Positions 10,384 to 19,680 of a DNA stretch of 21,262 nucleotides are shown piece by piece (the first letter of the stretch is position 1; each line of letters starts with the position of its first letter). Under the pieces are notes generated by a model. The model made no database searches, was not told the DNA's origin, and saw only the letters and a program-made list of their open reading frames with translations. The position numbers and the translations under genes are program-made. Source of the DNA: Nannochloropsis salina CCMP1776 (lineage: Eukaryota > Sar > Eustigmatophyceae > Eustigmatales > Monodopsidaceae); the NCBI GenBank assembly GCA_004565275.1, contig SDOX01000143.1:5183-26444 (forward strand). The letters run 5' to 3'.

Positions 10384-11688
10384 ATGTCTGATTTAAAGAC
10401 TACATCTGGAAGCGGGGGTGCCCCTGTGGAGGCGACCGGCACCGGGATGCCAGATACCCAGCCCGTCACGACCAGGTAGGGCGCCAAGGATTTTTCAAAA
10501 GAGGGCGCCGATTGCCCTCGGAGTTTCAAATTAAGACAAATTTCTGCTTCTAATCCTGTTTTTTAAGTGTCTTGCATTAGCATCCTTGTTTCAGGGCTAC
10601 TTGATGCCTACCTAACAAGTTGTGGCAATGGACGCAACTTACAGTAAAAATGCATAGTTCTGCTATCATCTACTCACAAAGTTGGGCTCCGTGATACTTA
10701 TATCATGGAGAAGGCTTGCGCAAATTGAAGTCCGTAATGTTCCACACAGATCCATGAATGTATGAGAAGGAAGATATTCACACGCCATATCTGGCGACAT
10801 AGAGAGAAAGAGAACGCGTGTGCAGGTGAAATGCCTCTGTTAGCATCCATACTGAGCCTCTTTCCTGAATTTAAATTTTCCTTCCCCCCAGCCCACGACC
10901 CGCAGAGGAAGCCCTCCACGTCCACTTTGAGACCAAGACACCTTCCACGGAAAACGCTTTGATGGGTGCGTCTCGCCTTGGGTTTTATTGGGGGTTTGGG
11001 GGGGGTTCATTGGGGGTTTTATCGGGGGGGAATGTCCCTCTGTCCCCCCTTTTCCATTTTCTTTTATCTTTTTTACCCGCCACACCTCTTGGCGCTTCAG
11101 GGCATAATCTATCGCGAAGCGGATCCAGCTCTCTCTGCTTCCAAAAGCACGATGCCGCGTAGATTAAGAACACCCTCTTTTCCCCTCTCCCTCCCTCCCT
11201 CCCTCCCTCCCTCCCTCCCTCCCTCCCTCCCTCCCTCCCTCCCTCCCTCCCTCCCTCCCTCCCTCCCTCCCACGTTTCCTCCCTTATTGCATCCAGACTG
11301 AATCACGTGGTCGAATGTGTGTCTCACAAGGAACTTCACAAGTACGTTGATCCCTCCCTCCTTCCTCCTCAACTTGGAGGGACGAGCACGGTGCCTGTGG
11401 GCGAGTCAGGTACTCTTTCCCTCCCTCCCTCCCTCCCTCCCTCCCTCCTTCCATTCCTCCGGCCCTCCTTCTCTTCCATCACCTGTATTATTCGCTCGGT
11501 GCGCCTACCGACCATACAATCACTGCCACTCATCTGTCATTCCCTCCCTCATTTCTCTCTTTACCGCCCCTCCACTGCGCTTTCCTTCTCCTCCGATCGC
11601 TCCCTCGACCCGCTTGGCCGCGGCAGAGAGCGAGAAGACGTTCAGGGAATTTGTCGCCAAGTTGAATGCTCGAAGCACGGCTTATTGA
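10384..11688 (+). CDS. small protein with Sec14/CRAL-TRIO-like C-terminal signature
   Basis: Five phased exons (10384-10475, 10892-10965, 11101-11158, 11297-11409, 11627-11688) with GT-AG introns give 132 residues from an ATG encoding MSDLKTTSGSGGAPVE. The segment VECVSHKELHKYVDPSLLPP, followed by QLGGT, resembles the last helix and 'LP..(F/Y)GGT' turn that closes Sec14/CRAL-TRIO lipid-transfer domains. A full CRAL-TRIO domain of about 160 residues is not present. The protein may be a truncated relative, an unrelated small protein with a chance match, or a gene whose other exons I missed. The N-terminal 50 residues are Gly/Thr/Pro-rich and look disordered. The C-terminus (SEKTFREFVAKLNARSTAY) is a plausible amphipathic helix. 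Exon 3 is the least certain part. The third intron is almost entirely CCCT repeats. Confidence 0.5.
11188..11270. repeat. (CCCT)n microsatellite in an intron
   Basis: About twenty near-perfect CCCT units fill most of the intron 11159-11296, leaving only short unique sequence at the donor and acceptor ends. The complementary strand is (GGGA)n, a strong G-quadruplex candidate. Confidence 0.95.
11419..11448. repeat. (CCCT)n tract at intron start
   Basis: About seven CCCT units begin ten bases after the GTACTC donor at 11410 in the last intron of the Sec14-like gene. Confidence 0.9.
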
Positions 11689-12063
11689 TAGGACCTGACG
11701 GTCTGGGCAGTACGTTCAGAAGCAGGAAAGACCAAGGGGGGGCACAGAGGCTGGATAATTGTCTTTGGATAGAGCACCATCAAGAGGAACGTAAAGGAAT
11801 GTATATATATAGGTCCGGGGACGATGGCCACCGCTATCGCAATATGCAGAATAGCAAACGGCACCGTTCGTAATATTTGTGGTCGCAAAAGAGAAACACA
11901 GAGTGAAGGAAGGAGAGATAAAAGGGAAAAAAGACAAGGAAGGGATCATGTGAAGGAAGAACCAGAAAGGAAAGGTGAGAATCGTACCCACGTAGATGGA
12001 ATGCTTTTTTTTTGGCTCCTTTGTGATATTTAGCCTCTTAACGTTCAAGTCATACGGAATCCA
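11689..12063. other. intergenic, convergent between two genes
   Basis: Probable 3' flank of the plus-strand small gene and of the minus-strand terminal exon. It contains a TATATATA run near 11800 and purine-rich plus-strand sequence from about 11885 to 11980. I find no gene here. Confidence 0.4.
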
Positions 12064-12192
12064 TCATTTTCCCACACGCATTGCAGAAGGCCAATAGCCG
12101 CCCGTAAGCTGACAGACAATCGCGTCCCACAGTCGATACTCGCTTTCAAATTTTTTGGCCAATTTCTGGAAGCTGTGCTTGTCTGGTTTTGC
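12064..12192 (-). CDS. terminal exon of an unidentified protein
   Basis: After a possible acceptor (CACAAG) the minus strand encodes 42 residues and a stop, AKPDKHSFQKLAKKFESEYR then LWDAIVCQLTGGYWPSAMRVGK. The amphipathic, aromatic-rich composition looks strongly like real protein and differs from the overlapping frames. In-frame stops lie just upstream, so it must be an exon rather than a whole gene. A second frame upstream (about 12345-12215, MSMEIAMHIFQENDRDIRSP) may be a preceding exon, but I cannot find a convincing donor joining them. I do not recognise the family. A decayed gene remnant is the main alternative. Confidence 0.35.
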   Translation of the reverse strand, partial: AKPDKHSFQKLAKKFESEYRLWDAIVCQLTGGYWPSAMRVGK

Positions 12193-12461
12193 CTTGTGAC
12201 ATCATCATTGCGCGCAACCGGCTTCATGATTGTACACAACATGTGACGAATGTCCTTCTTCATGGACCGATGCGTGTGGGGAACGAATATCCCTGTCGTT
12301 CTCCTGGAAAATGTGCATAGCGATCTCCATTGACATTTTAACCTCATTCCACACACAACTTGAGGAGCCTTCGCATTTCTTCTGCTCTTCTTCTTTACTA
12401 CCATTCTTCCCTTGATCCCATTACACACCCGACTTGGCGAGTATTCTCACTTTTTCTCGTC

Positions 12462-12655
12462 TCATTAGATTCTTTCTGTTTCCTTTCAATTCTTTATGTT
12501 TCCTTAAATTCTTTTCTTAAATTTGTTTATCTTTTCTTGAAATACTTCATCTTTCCTTGAAAAAAATTATAACTTTCCTTTAAATTCTTCATCTTTCCTT
12601 CAAATTCTACATCTTTCCTTCGTAAAAGAAAACTTTCCTTAAGATTCTTCTCCTA
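12462..12655. repeat. degenerate T-rich tandem repeat, about 20-22 bp
   Basis: The motif CTTTCCTT-AAATTCTTCAT recurs about nine times with substitutions and small length changes. It is seen most clearly at about 12540-12640. Confidence 0.7.
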
Positions 12656-13146
12656 CAGATTCACTTGGTGAGTTAGCCGGATCCTTGCACCTCCAGTCTC
12701 ATGAGCTTTCTATTTTCGAACAGAGGGTTTGCCTTACCGGCTTGCGCCCTCCTCTGTCTTGATTCTTCGTATTTGTCATTATATAAGCTTGCCATTAAAG
12801 ATTGTAATACGATGGGCTTCAGTCCCATCCTTTGTTATTCAGACTCATTTTTACCCACGGGGAGCTCTGTCCATGTTCTGAGGCATGCGGCAGAGGAGGA
12901 GTTGCATCGCTAAGACACAGAAATACTGGCACGCAACACTGTGAAGCCCGATTCCATGCGTGGCACTCACCCAAAGTAGAGGAGATTATTCCCTGTGACA
13001 GCTGTTTCTGCTGACTTTTCCCCGCCCTCAAGGGATATAGAGTCGACCATATTGAGGGTTGTCATATCGAGTTTCCCCCCCCGTGCGGGTGACCCGTAGG
13101 ACCTGTGGATTGGCCACGACGTAAGTATGAAAGAACTTAGTCGTTT
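12656..13146. other. intergenic stretch with no supported gene
   Basis: Only short frames of about 70 codons or fewer occur on either strand. A C-run lies near 13074-13082. I see no domain or splice chain. Confidence 0.4.
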
Positions 13147-13485
13147 CTAGACAAGCGTGCACCCATATGTCAGTCCGTACCCGAAGTAGGCGAAGTTTCC
13201 AAGCGTTGTAGCAGCAGTCAATCCATCGGTCGCAAATTGTACTGCGCCAGCGCGAGTAAAATTCGATAAACGGACTTGGACTATACGAGGAAAGAGTGCA
13301 TTTGTTCTGGCAATGTCGAGAAGAAGTTCATAATTTGTAGACGCACGGTATAGAGTTTCTGCATGTTCACATGAATAGCAGCATCCTTGCAGCAAGTTTA
13401 CACAAGCAAGCTCTGTGCTAAACGGAGTCTTACTCAAAGTAGGCAAACTCGCTGTTCGCCGCGGCCGAGTAAAGTTGTGCTTCAT
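13147..13485 (-). CDS. hypothetical protein, 112 residues
   Basis: A single uninterrupted minus-strand frame starts with ATG at 13485 and ends in TAG. It is arginine- and threonine-rich at the N-terminus, has several cysteines (NLLQGCCYSCEHAETLYRAS), and ends in a mildly hydrophobic segment, TTLGNFAYFGYGLTYGCTLV. I recognise no domain. It is divergent from the downstream kelch-like gene, with only about 150 bases between starts, so it may instead be antisense to that gene's 5' leader. A chance open frame is quite possible. Confidence 0.2.
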   Translation of the reverse strand: MKHNFTRPRRTASLPTLSKTPFSTELACVNLLQGCCYSCEHAETLYRASTNYELLLDIARTNALFPRIVQVRLSNFTRAGAVQFATDGLTAATTLGNFAYFGYGLTYGCTLV

Positions 13486-13540
13486 TACCGAGAAATTCTA
13501 CAACGCCCCCAACTGTGAAGTTCGACAAAAAAATCTTGAC

Positions 13541-13590
13541 CACCATCATCATGACCATCATCATCATCATCATCATCACAATCATTATCA
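13541..13590. repeat. CAT trinucleotide repeat upstream of kelch gene
   Basis: An imperfect CAT/ATC array, with eight consecutive units in its centre, lies 40-90 bases before the proposed ATG of the kelch-like gene, probably in its 5' leader. Confidence 0.9.
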
Positions 13591-13632
13591 AAACATCCAT
13601 GACAGTTCTTTGTTTGAAGCTTCCGGGTGGAC

Positions 13633-15129
13633 ATGACTATCCAGCGCGCCCATATCGATTCCCAATGCCACCGAGACAAAGCAAATAAATTGAACAGGGT
13701 CAAGAATGCGACAATTTTACGGACGCGCGTGCCGAACATCATATCTTTGTTGGCCATTGAATTACTAGCGCTATTTTCGCTGCATTCGCTGCTTCGTCCT
13801 GACAGAAATAGCATGCAGTCAAGTGGGAGATCACGAAACGGTGGGAGTATTATGTGGAAAGTCCTTCCACATCCGCCACCGATCGGATTTCAGGAAGGAA
13901 GTGGCTTGGCAATGACGCACATCGGACAGGATGGCCAGCAAGAAGAGGAAATTTGGTTTGCCGGCGGGTTCCCCATCGATGAAGGCCGTATCCACATTTA
14001 TGACCTGAAGCGCGGCCAGTGGAACAGACGTTCAGCGCCCTCCTTGCCATGGGGCCTGCATCATGTTTTTAATGGAATGTTTTTCTGCGCAAAACGATCG
14101 GAAGTGATTATTTTGGGAGGCATCCGTTACGACAACAAAACACACACACCTAATAACGCCGCCCTGGTTCTTTCCCTCCTCAAAGGCAACAAGTCTGAGT
14201 GGGGACCATGGAGCGTCGTGGACCTGCCAGTCGGAGGGATAATTCAGTGCACCAGCTTGGACGTAGACGGCGTCCATTGGTGCTACACAGGCAGCAATGA
14301 GTTCGTGAAAACCCCCTTCCGCTTCTTCCAGTTTGACCCTTGCACACTGTCGGTACTCAAATGGCTCCCAATACCGCGTGTAAATACCACACATGCGACG
14401 CTCCTACTTGATGAAAAGCATCAACTCATTCACTTCCTCCCGGGGCGTCCCGCTGATACACACGCTATCAACAAAGTGTTCTTCTTCGATTTGCGCATGA
14501 ACATCTGGTTGCCGGAAGAGGTCCACATCCCATATGTGCCCCTGGATACACGTACGCCACTGCAAGTCCGAGGGAAGAACGTGGCGCTATTACTCGGAGG
14601 CCAAAGCGCTGGAGCGGCTCAGTACGTTTCCGATGTGGTGCTTCAATACCACATGGACGCAAGGAAATTTCAATATGTCAGCGATATGCCTCTTGGCATG
14701 TTTGGGTCCGCACTTGTATCGGTGGCCGCCGATAAGTACTTTGTGTATGGTGGAAGCTCAGGTATAGGGCCAAAATTTCTACGTCTGGCATGGGAAGTCA
14801 ATTTCCATGATTATCTTGAGGGGGAACTCAGGGTAGGATTGACAGGAGAGTCATTATCTCTGGTCAAGGCCTCATGCGGATCCATTGTGGTGACGACGGC
14901 CCTGCAAGAGGCGGTCAAGAGAATTCATAGGACTGCCAACGAAACATTGCTTTCCATTCCCGCCAAGTGGTGCAGCACCAAAGATGCAGTTGGAGCTGGG
15001 GGACCGCAGGTCCCGGAGGTATTGACAATCGATTTTCTGCGTGATGGATTCCCTCACGAAGTGGCTTGCGAGAAAAGAAATTCATGCTTGCTAACCCCAT
15101 CCTTTGTGTGGGCAGTACATTCAGCTTAG
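13633..15129 (+). CDS. kelch-type beta-propeller protein with N-terminal membrane anchor
   Basis: One uninterrupted frame of 498 codons from ATG at 13633. Residues about 36-54 (IISLLAIELLALFSLHSLL) are hydrophobic after a basic N-terminus, fitting a signal anchor of a type II membrane or secretory-pathway protein. From about 105 there are repeating blades ending in a hydrophobic strand plus double glycine: WFAGG (111-112), IILGG (162-163), YTGS (219-220), HFLPG (271), LLLGG (322-323) and FVYGG (373-374). Spacing is 50-57 residues, typical of kelch or galactose-oxidase-like propellers with six blades. Possible N-glycosylation sites include NKT and NTT. Cysteines lie near the C-terminus (VACEKRNSCLL). 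The copper ligands of galactose oxidase are not evident, so I call it a non-enzymatic or unknown propeller. It has no introns, unlike its neighbours. Confidence 0.82.
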   Translation: MTIQRAHIDSQCHRDKANKLNRVKNATILRTRVPNIISLLAIELLALFSLHSLLRPDRNSMQSSGRSRNGGSIMWKVLPHPPPIGFQEGSGLAMTHIGQDGQQEEEIWFAGGFPIDEGRIHIYDLKRGQWNRRSAPSLPWGLHHVFNGMFFCAKRSEVIILGGIRYDNKTHTPNNAALVLSLLKGNKSEWGPWSVVDLPVGGIIQCTSLDVDGVHWCYTGSNEFVKTPFRFFQFDPCTLSVLKWLPIPRVNTTHATLLLDEKHQLIHFLPGRPADTHAINKVFFFDLRMNIWLPEEVHIPYVPLDTRTPLQVRGKNVALLLGGQSAGAAQYVSDVVLQYHMDARKFQYVSDMPLGMFGSALVSVAADKYFVYGGSSGIGPKFLRLAWEVNFHDYLEGELRVGLTGESLSLVKASCGSIVVTTALQEAVKRIHRTANETLLSIPAKWCSTKDAVGAGGPQVPEVLTIDFLRDGFPHEVACEKRNSCLLTPSFVWAVHSA

Positions 15130-15487
15130 AACCATGATTGCTATACATTCAGCTATGTTCGGGAAAATTTGATGAACACAAAAAAAAGTTGGGGCGCTTT
15201 TGGTTAGTTGAGTTGAGTTGAGTTGACTTGATTCTTTTTCTTTTATCGACACTGACCTTGGTTAAGCCATAACTGTATCAAATTGTTTCAATCTAATCAA
15301 AACGGAGCGTGTCCTTCTATCTTTACAGACGGGCGGGGGAGACATATAAATGGAATTTAAGAAATCAAGAGGAAGAAGTTCATGTGTAGATCAACATCTT
15401 ACCCCTCTAAACGTAAGATAGAAAGGGCCTTGCATGCATTGTTACTCTCTAATAAATAGTCGGAATAGGCACCCTATATATGGGGTT
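15130..15487. other. convergent intergenic region
   Basis: Shared 3' flank of the plus-strand kelch gene and the minus-strand membrane-protein gene. It contains an A8 run near 15180, a GAGTT x 4 short tandem at about 15206-15226, and AATAAA at 15450, which would be in the right place for a polyadenylation signal of the plus-strand gene only if that 3' UTR is about 320 bases. The 11-base string TACATTCAGCT occurs at 15116, across the kelch stop codon, and again at 15143. Confidence 0.45.
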
Positions 15488-17115
15488 TTATGTATTTGGG
15501 TCGTCTGGAACGGGGCGCCAGGCCCCACGGTAGTTGTTGATGAGTTTGCCCAGAAAGGTGAGCGTACGAAGGAGGGTAGGCCTTGTCATGCCCTCCAAAT
15601 GTAGGCGGGCTAGGCACTCTAGGGCCTGGAAACGGGCTGGTTTTGGAAAAGGGCTAGTCGATGGGTCCTCTGGAGGAGGGTGGCCCTTGATCTCAGCGTG
15701 AAGAAGTGCCAGGCATACGTGGAGCTCGATTGCCAGAGCGCAGGGGATGGCGGGACAGGTGGTGAGGTGGACGCCGCATTTTTGGTTTTGGGGCATCATT
15801 TCGAGGTAGACCGCGGCACGGACACTTCCTCTCCCTCCGCCCCTCCCTCTTCCACTTCCTCTTCCCCCCCGCCTTCAATCCTCGTCTTCTCCCCCTCCAG
15901 CAGCAACAGCCCAAAAGTCCAGAGACGCTGCGCCGCACTAATGAAGGCACAGGCGGCAAACACACAGCAAGCCAATCACGTACAACAAGACCCCGTACAC
16001 CACATTCCCATGCGCACCATTATAGCCGTTGTTGTTTTTCCCAAGGCGCCGTCGGAGAGAGCTGGTGCCGGCGGGAGGGGCCGAGGGAGGAAGGCCGGGA
16101 AGGAATGGGGGGGGGGGGGGGCGGCCTTTAGGTAGGTGGTGGCCAGCCATTAGGTAGGTGGTGGTGGCCAGCCAGAAGATCCAGCCGGCGTCCAGGAGGA
16201 GGAGGACGGCGGAGAAGCAGAGGAGCAGTGTGAGTTTCTTGTTACAATTCGCTGGAGGCTCGCCGTCACTGGCCGCAGCGGCATTGGCATCACCGAAACT
16301 TCCCGCTCGTTACCTCCCGCCCTCCTCTCCGCTGTTGTGGTAGCCCCACCCACCGCTCTTATAATCCATGTTAGGGTCCAAGATTTCTTCTTCCTCTTCC
16401 TCTTCCCGCCCGCCCTCCTTCCCCTCCTCCCCTTCCACATCTCCAACACTCCCCAAACTAGAAGAGCGACCACGACCACGACGCCGAGAAGGGTGACGAC
16501 GATGGTGTCGCCCTGCCCCGGGGCCCCAGCGCGCACAGTCTTGCTCCACCATCATAATATGGCCAACAGAAAAGGGCGCGTGCGGGAACGGGTGGGCGAG
16601 GTGCTGAACGACAGAAGCTTAGGCGCCGCTTGCATAGCAGCCAGGGCCAAGGATTCTTCTCCTTCTTGCTGTAACTCCAGCGCGTGGTGCGAGATTTCGA
16701 GGTGGGTGGCGGCACGGGAGCAGAGAACGGCGCCCAGCACGTAGTGGAGGCCGCGAAGGAGGAACGTGGTGGCTCCGGAGGAGGAGGAGGAGGAGGAGGA
16801 GGAGACGATCAGGAGCATGTCAGCACAGAGGAGGAGTGCGGCGAGACGCAGAACAAAACCCAAGGGCGCGGGTGGGCGGGGCAGGTCCTTCAAACGATTG
16901 AGGTAGTCGGTGGCCTTGGACGGGGCCGGGACAGGTCTGTCGGGCGGGTTCTTGTCTATCTTGGCGTGGCTGTGGTTAGTGTGGGAGGAAGAAGGGGCAA
17001 AGGAGGTGTAAGAGCTTGGTGGGGCCACAAGAGTGGTTCGATTTGCCGAAGCAACACTAAGGCCTCGCGGCTGTTCCCGGAAATCACAAAGAAACAACAC
17101 TTGATCAAAAAACAA
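15488..17115 (-). CDS. probable multi-pass membrane protein, exon structure unresolved
   Basis: Several minus-strand frames in this span encode clear membrane segments. At about 17115-16552: APLGFVLRLAALLLCADMLL and FLLRGLHYVLGAVLC, after a segment DYLNRLKDLPRP. At about 16510-16430: TIVVTLLGVVVVVALLVWGV. At about 16230-15950, one frame holds LTLLLCFSAVLLLLDAGWIF, a proline-rich loop and VVYGVLLYVIGLLC. The last exon ends at TAA 15488-15490 and contains AIELHVCLALLHAEI, then RFQALECLARLHLEGM and FLGKLINNYRGAWRPVPDDP. At least five hydrophobic helices in one orientation support one gene. The joins between frames are not resolved: I found no clean donor-acceptor pairs, and Glu/Gly- or Ser-rich low-complexity links separate the parts. 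The start may lie further upstream, to about 17363. The family is not recognised. Confidence 0.4.
16775..16803. repeat. (GGA)n run encoding polyserine on the minus strand
   Basis: A short GGAGGA array on the plus strand reads as a run of serine codons (TCC) between two membrane segments of the minus-strand membrane-protein gene. Confidence 0.8.
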
Positions 17116-19200
17116 GCCGGCTTCAGGCTCCTCGCTTCTTTCGCGAGCCGAGGGGCCGACGGTGGGGCGGGGAGGTCGTGCTTCTGCTTCTGCTCCATCT
17201 CCTGTTGGTCGGGCACAGGCAAGTCAAAATGTGCTCTTATTGACAACAAGGTGGTTGACAATAAGGCGGACGAGAGGTTGTGGTCTGTGTACTTGGAATA
17301 TGTATGTGGTTCATTGATTGTTATTGAGGTTGAAAAACGAAAAGAGAGCCAAAAGAATGGCAAAGCACCGAATACACTTCATGGCCCTGGTCTGTGTCTG
17401 TGACTTGGTCGTATGAAGAGACGATGAGAAAACTGCAGAATATTTGGCAATGGAGGACTCATACAGACGCATTCTTCTTTTTGAAATGTGCTGAGGGTAT
17501 GCGATGGCAATGCAGATGTCGGAAGTCCACGAGGATCAAGCGACTCTGAGGCATTATTGAGGCGGCTTTTATGTGCGCTACTGAGGTGCCCTCAGTAACT
17601 GGACGTTGGAATTAAGCGCTATACAAGTCGAAGAGCCCCAATAAGCTCGCGACTCGACACATGCATGTAATTTTATTATTGAATGCTGAAGTGAACGATG
17701 CAGCCATTTTGAGTCATTACGAGCTTTATTTTACGAGGGCTGGTCGCGAGCAATGGATGCGAGGACGATATTGAGAAGGAAACGCAAAACCGCCCTTGTA
17801 ACGGTCCAGGGCACACGGCAAGACGAGTAATCCACAAGCCGCCCACACAATCCACAGTATCTATCAGCTGGATGATTGATGTACAAACAAGTTCATCGGC
17901 GTATAAGGCTCCGTGGGTGAGAGAATGCTGTGTCTCTAGTGTTGGCCACTATGGTAACCGACTGGAGGGTCGTAACGTGGGAAGCGTTTCTTAACGTGAG
18001 GGGAAGACCTCGCTCACAGAGCTTTAGACGTGAATAGTGCTTTGGGAGAACAAAGCAGCCATCGACACTTCGAAGACGCAGAGAGGACGCGAATATCGTG
18101 CACATGGATGGCATGCACTTTGACGACGTTAATTTTGTAGCGCGTCGCTACATCGGAGCGCTAGCAGGCAGCAGGAGTCTGGTCCTTCCCCCTGAACTCT
18201 ATTGGAGTCGCTGAATCATCTCGAGGTCGATAGCACTGGCCATGGAATGGGAGACCAGGTATGGGACAATGAATATAATACCACAAGTATTCATAGTTAT
18301 AATGCACAGATTATAATTTGTTTGTTGTTCCCTCGAATTACACAGCTGTGCATCCATGGGGCGGCTTAGTTGTTTTTCACTTGGAAATTCTTTGCTTCGG
18401 CATAATGCCCGTACGGCTATTGCTTGCGCGGAATGTGTGATGCGGTACATTCTCTGTTTCAAAGTATGATACAAGCCTGGAAGAAAAATGGCGACGAGGT
18501 GCAGAGTATATGGATACATCGCGGGTCTCAATTATTTGATTGGTTACGAAGTTTCCGCAGGAAATGTAATAGGGACAGGAAGCAGAAAAAACAGTACCAG
18601 AAACTGCGTGCCGGATAGATCGTAACCCTCTCAATAAATTCAGCATTAGTATCTCATACAGGAGCTTTATAAGTTTGTCGATGCTGCCATACAGCCGTCG
18701 GCTATTTTTGTTTGCGTCGCAAATTGTCCGATCCGGTACGGTGTCCGCTTGCAGAGCACGATGCAGGCTTGCGAGAAGAAGAAGCGACGAGTTGAAGGAT
18801 ACCACTTCTCATCTATATCTACATATACAATGTGTGTTTTTGTCATCCAATTGGTGTAGTTGAGTCGCTCGAGGAAAAGAAAAGGGACGGGGGATTGGAA
18901 GAACAGCATCAGAAATTGCATTCCGGAATTAGTAAGCCATCCAAGGCAGCAATAAATCATCATACTTTCGAAATGAGATGATCACTGTTGACAAATACAC
19001 ACTTAGCAAAGAAGCGACAGAAGACAGCACAATTGTTCATCAATTCTGAGATAAAAAGGCCGTCCCACGTCGTGTGGAAAAGGTATATCCACACTACTTT
19101 TTCACCTTGTCCGCCTAGATTACAATTCCTGGACCCGGCTTTAACTTCCTATTATTTCCATAGTAGCCCCAATATACACACACGACTCCAATTCAAAAAG
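17116..19200. other. large gap without a supported gene
   Basis: About 2 kb in which I see only short frames on both strands and no domain. It contains the 5' flank of the minus-strand membrane-protein gene and a perfect 7-bp stem with 3-base loop at 18136-18152 (TGTAGCG CGT CGCTACA). A diverged duplication occupies about 18378-18962. Confidence 0.45.
18378..18962. repeat. diverged direct duplication, unit about 287 bp
   Basis: Sequence from about 18378 to 18640 aligns with about 18670 to 18962 in direct orientation. Matching anchors include CCGTACGGCTATT against CCGTCGGCTATTT, AAAAATGGCGACGAG against AAGAAGAAGCGACGAG, and CAGTACCAGAAACTGCGTGCCGGA against CAGCATCAGAAATTGCATTCCGGA. By eye the copies share perhaps two thirds of positions, with small gaps. 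Neither copy keeps a convincing open frame, so an old non-coding or decayed unit is likely. Confidence 0.65.
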
Positions 19201-19680
19201 GAGCCAACGATGCTGGCGGGCGCTGACACCTCGTGTCTATTCCCACTGCCGGCGTTCCCGTGAGAAGAGTCAGCATCATACCATGACCACCTTTTCCGTC
19301 CTGAAAAACCTTCCAATGGCGGCTATTTCTTCCATCTCTCTCCCCTTCTCTCCTGTCGACTCGAGTTCCGACTGCCGCACACGGTCGCAGGCATTGTGAA
19401 AAGTCTTGCCCCTGGCTCCTGCTCACTCACCCCCCTCTTTCCTCTTCTTGGTGCTCCTCTCCTCTTTCCTGTTCTGTCTTTACTCAAGCTCCGTTCTATT
19501 TTCTTTATTATCTTCCCTCGGCCTTGCCTCCCATTTGCCATCCACGCTGCCCTCCTCCCCCTCTTCCACTTCCTCGTCCTGCCCCTACCCTCTCCTCCGG
19601 GCGAGAAAATGCACGCTGTCTCGTCCCCACCACGCTCCCTGCCCCGCTCCCTCTTCTCGCCCCTCCTCCCGATCCGATCT

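Noticed and set aside
13415-13636. Plus-strand frame with a polyhistidine run
   Set aside because: The histidines come from the CAT repeat, the rest is antisense to another frame, and it precedes the kelch start as likely leader sequence.
15680-16135. Plus-strand 151-codon frame opposite the membrane-protein gene
   Set aside because: Its second half is Ser/Pro and Gly/Arg low complexity, while the minus strand has hydrophobic helices and a better terminal exon.
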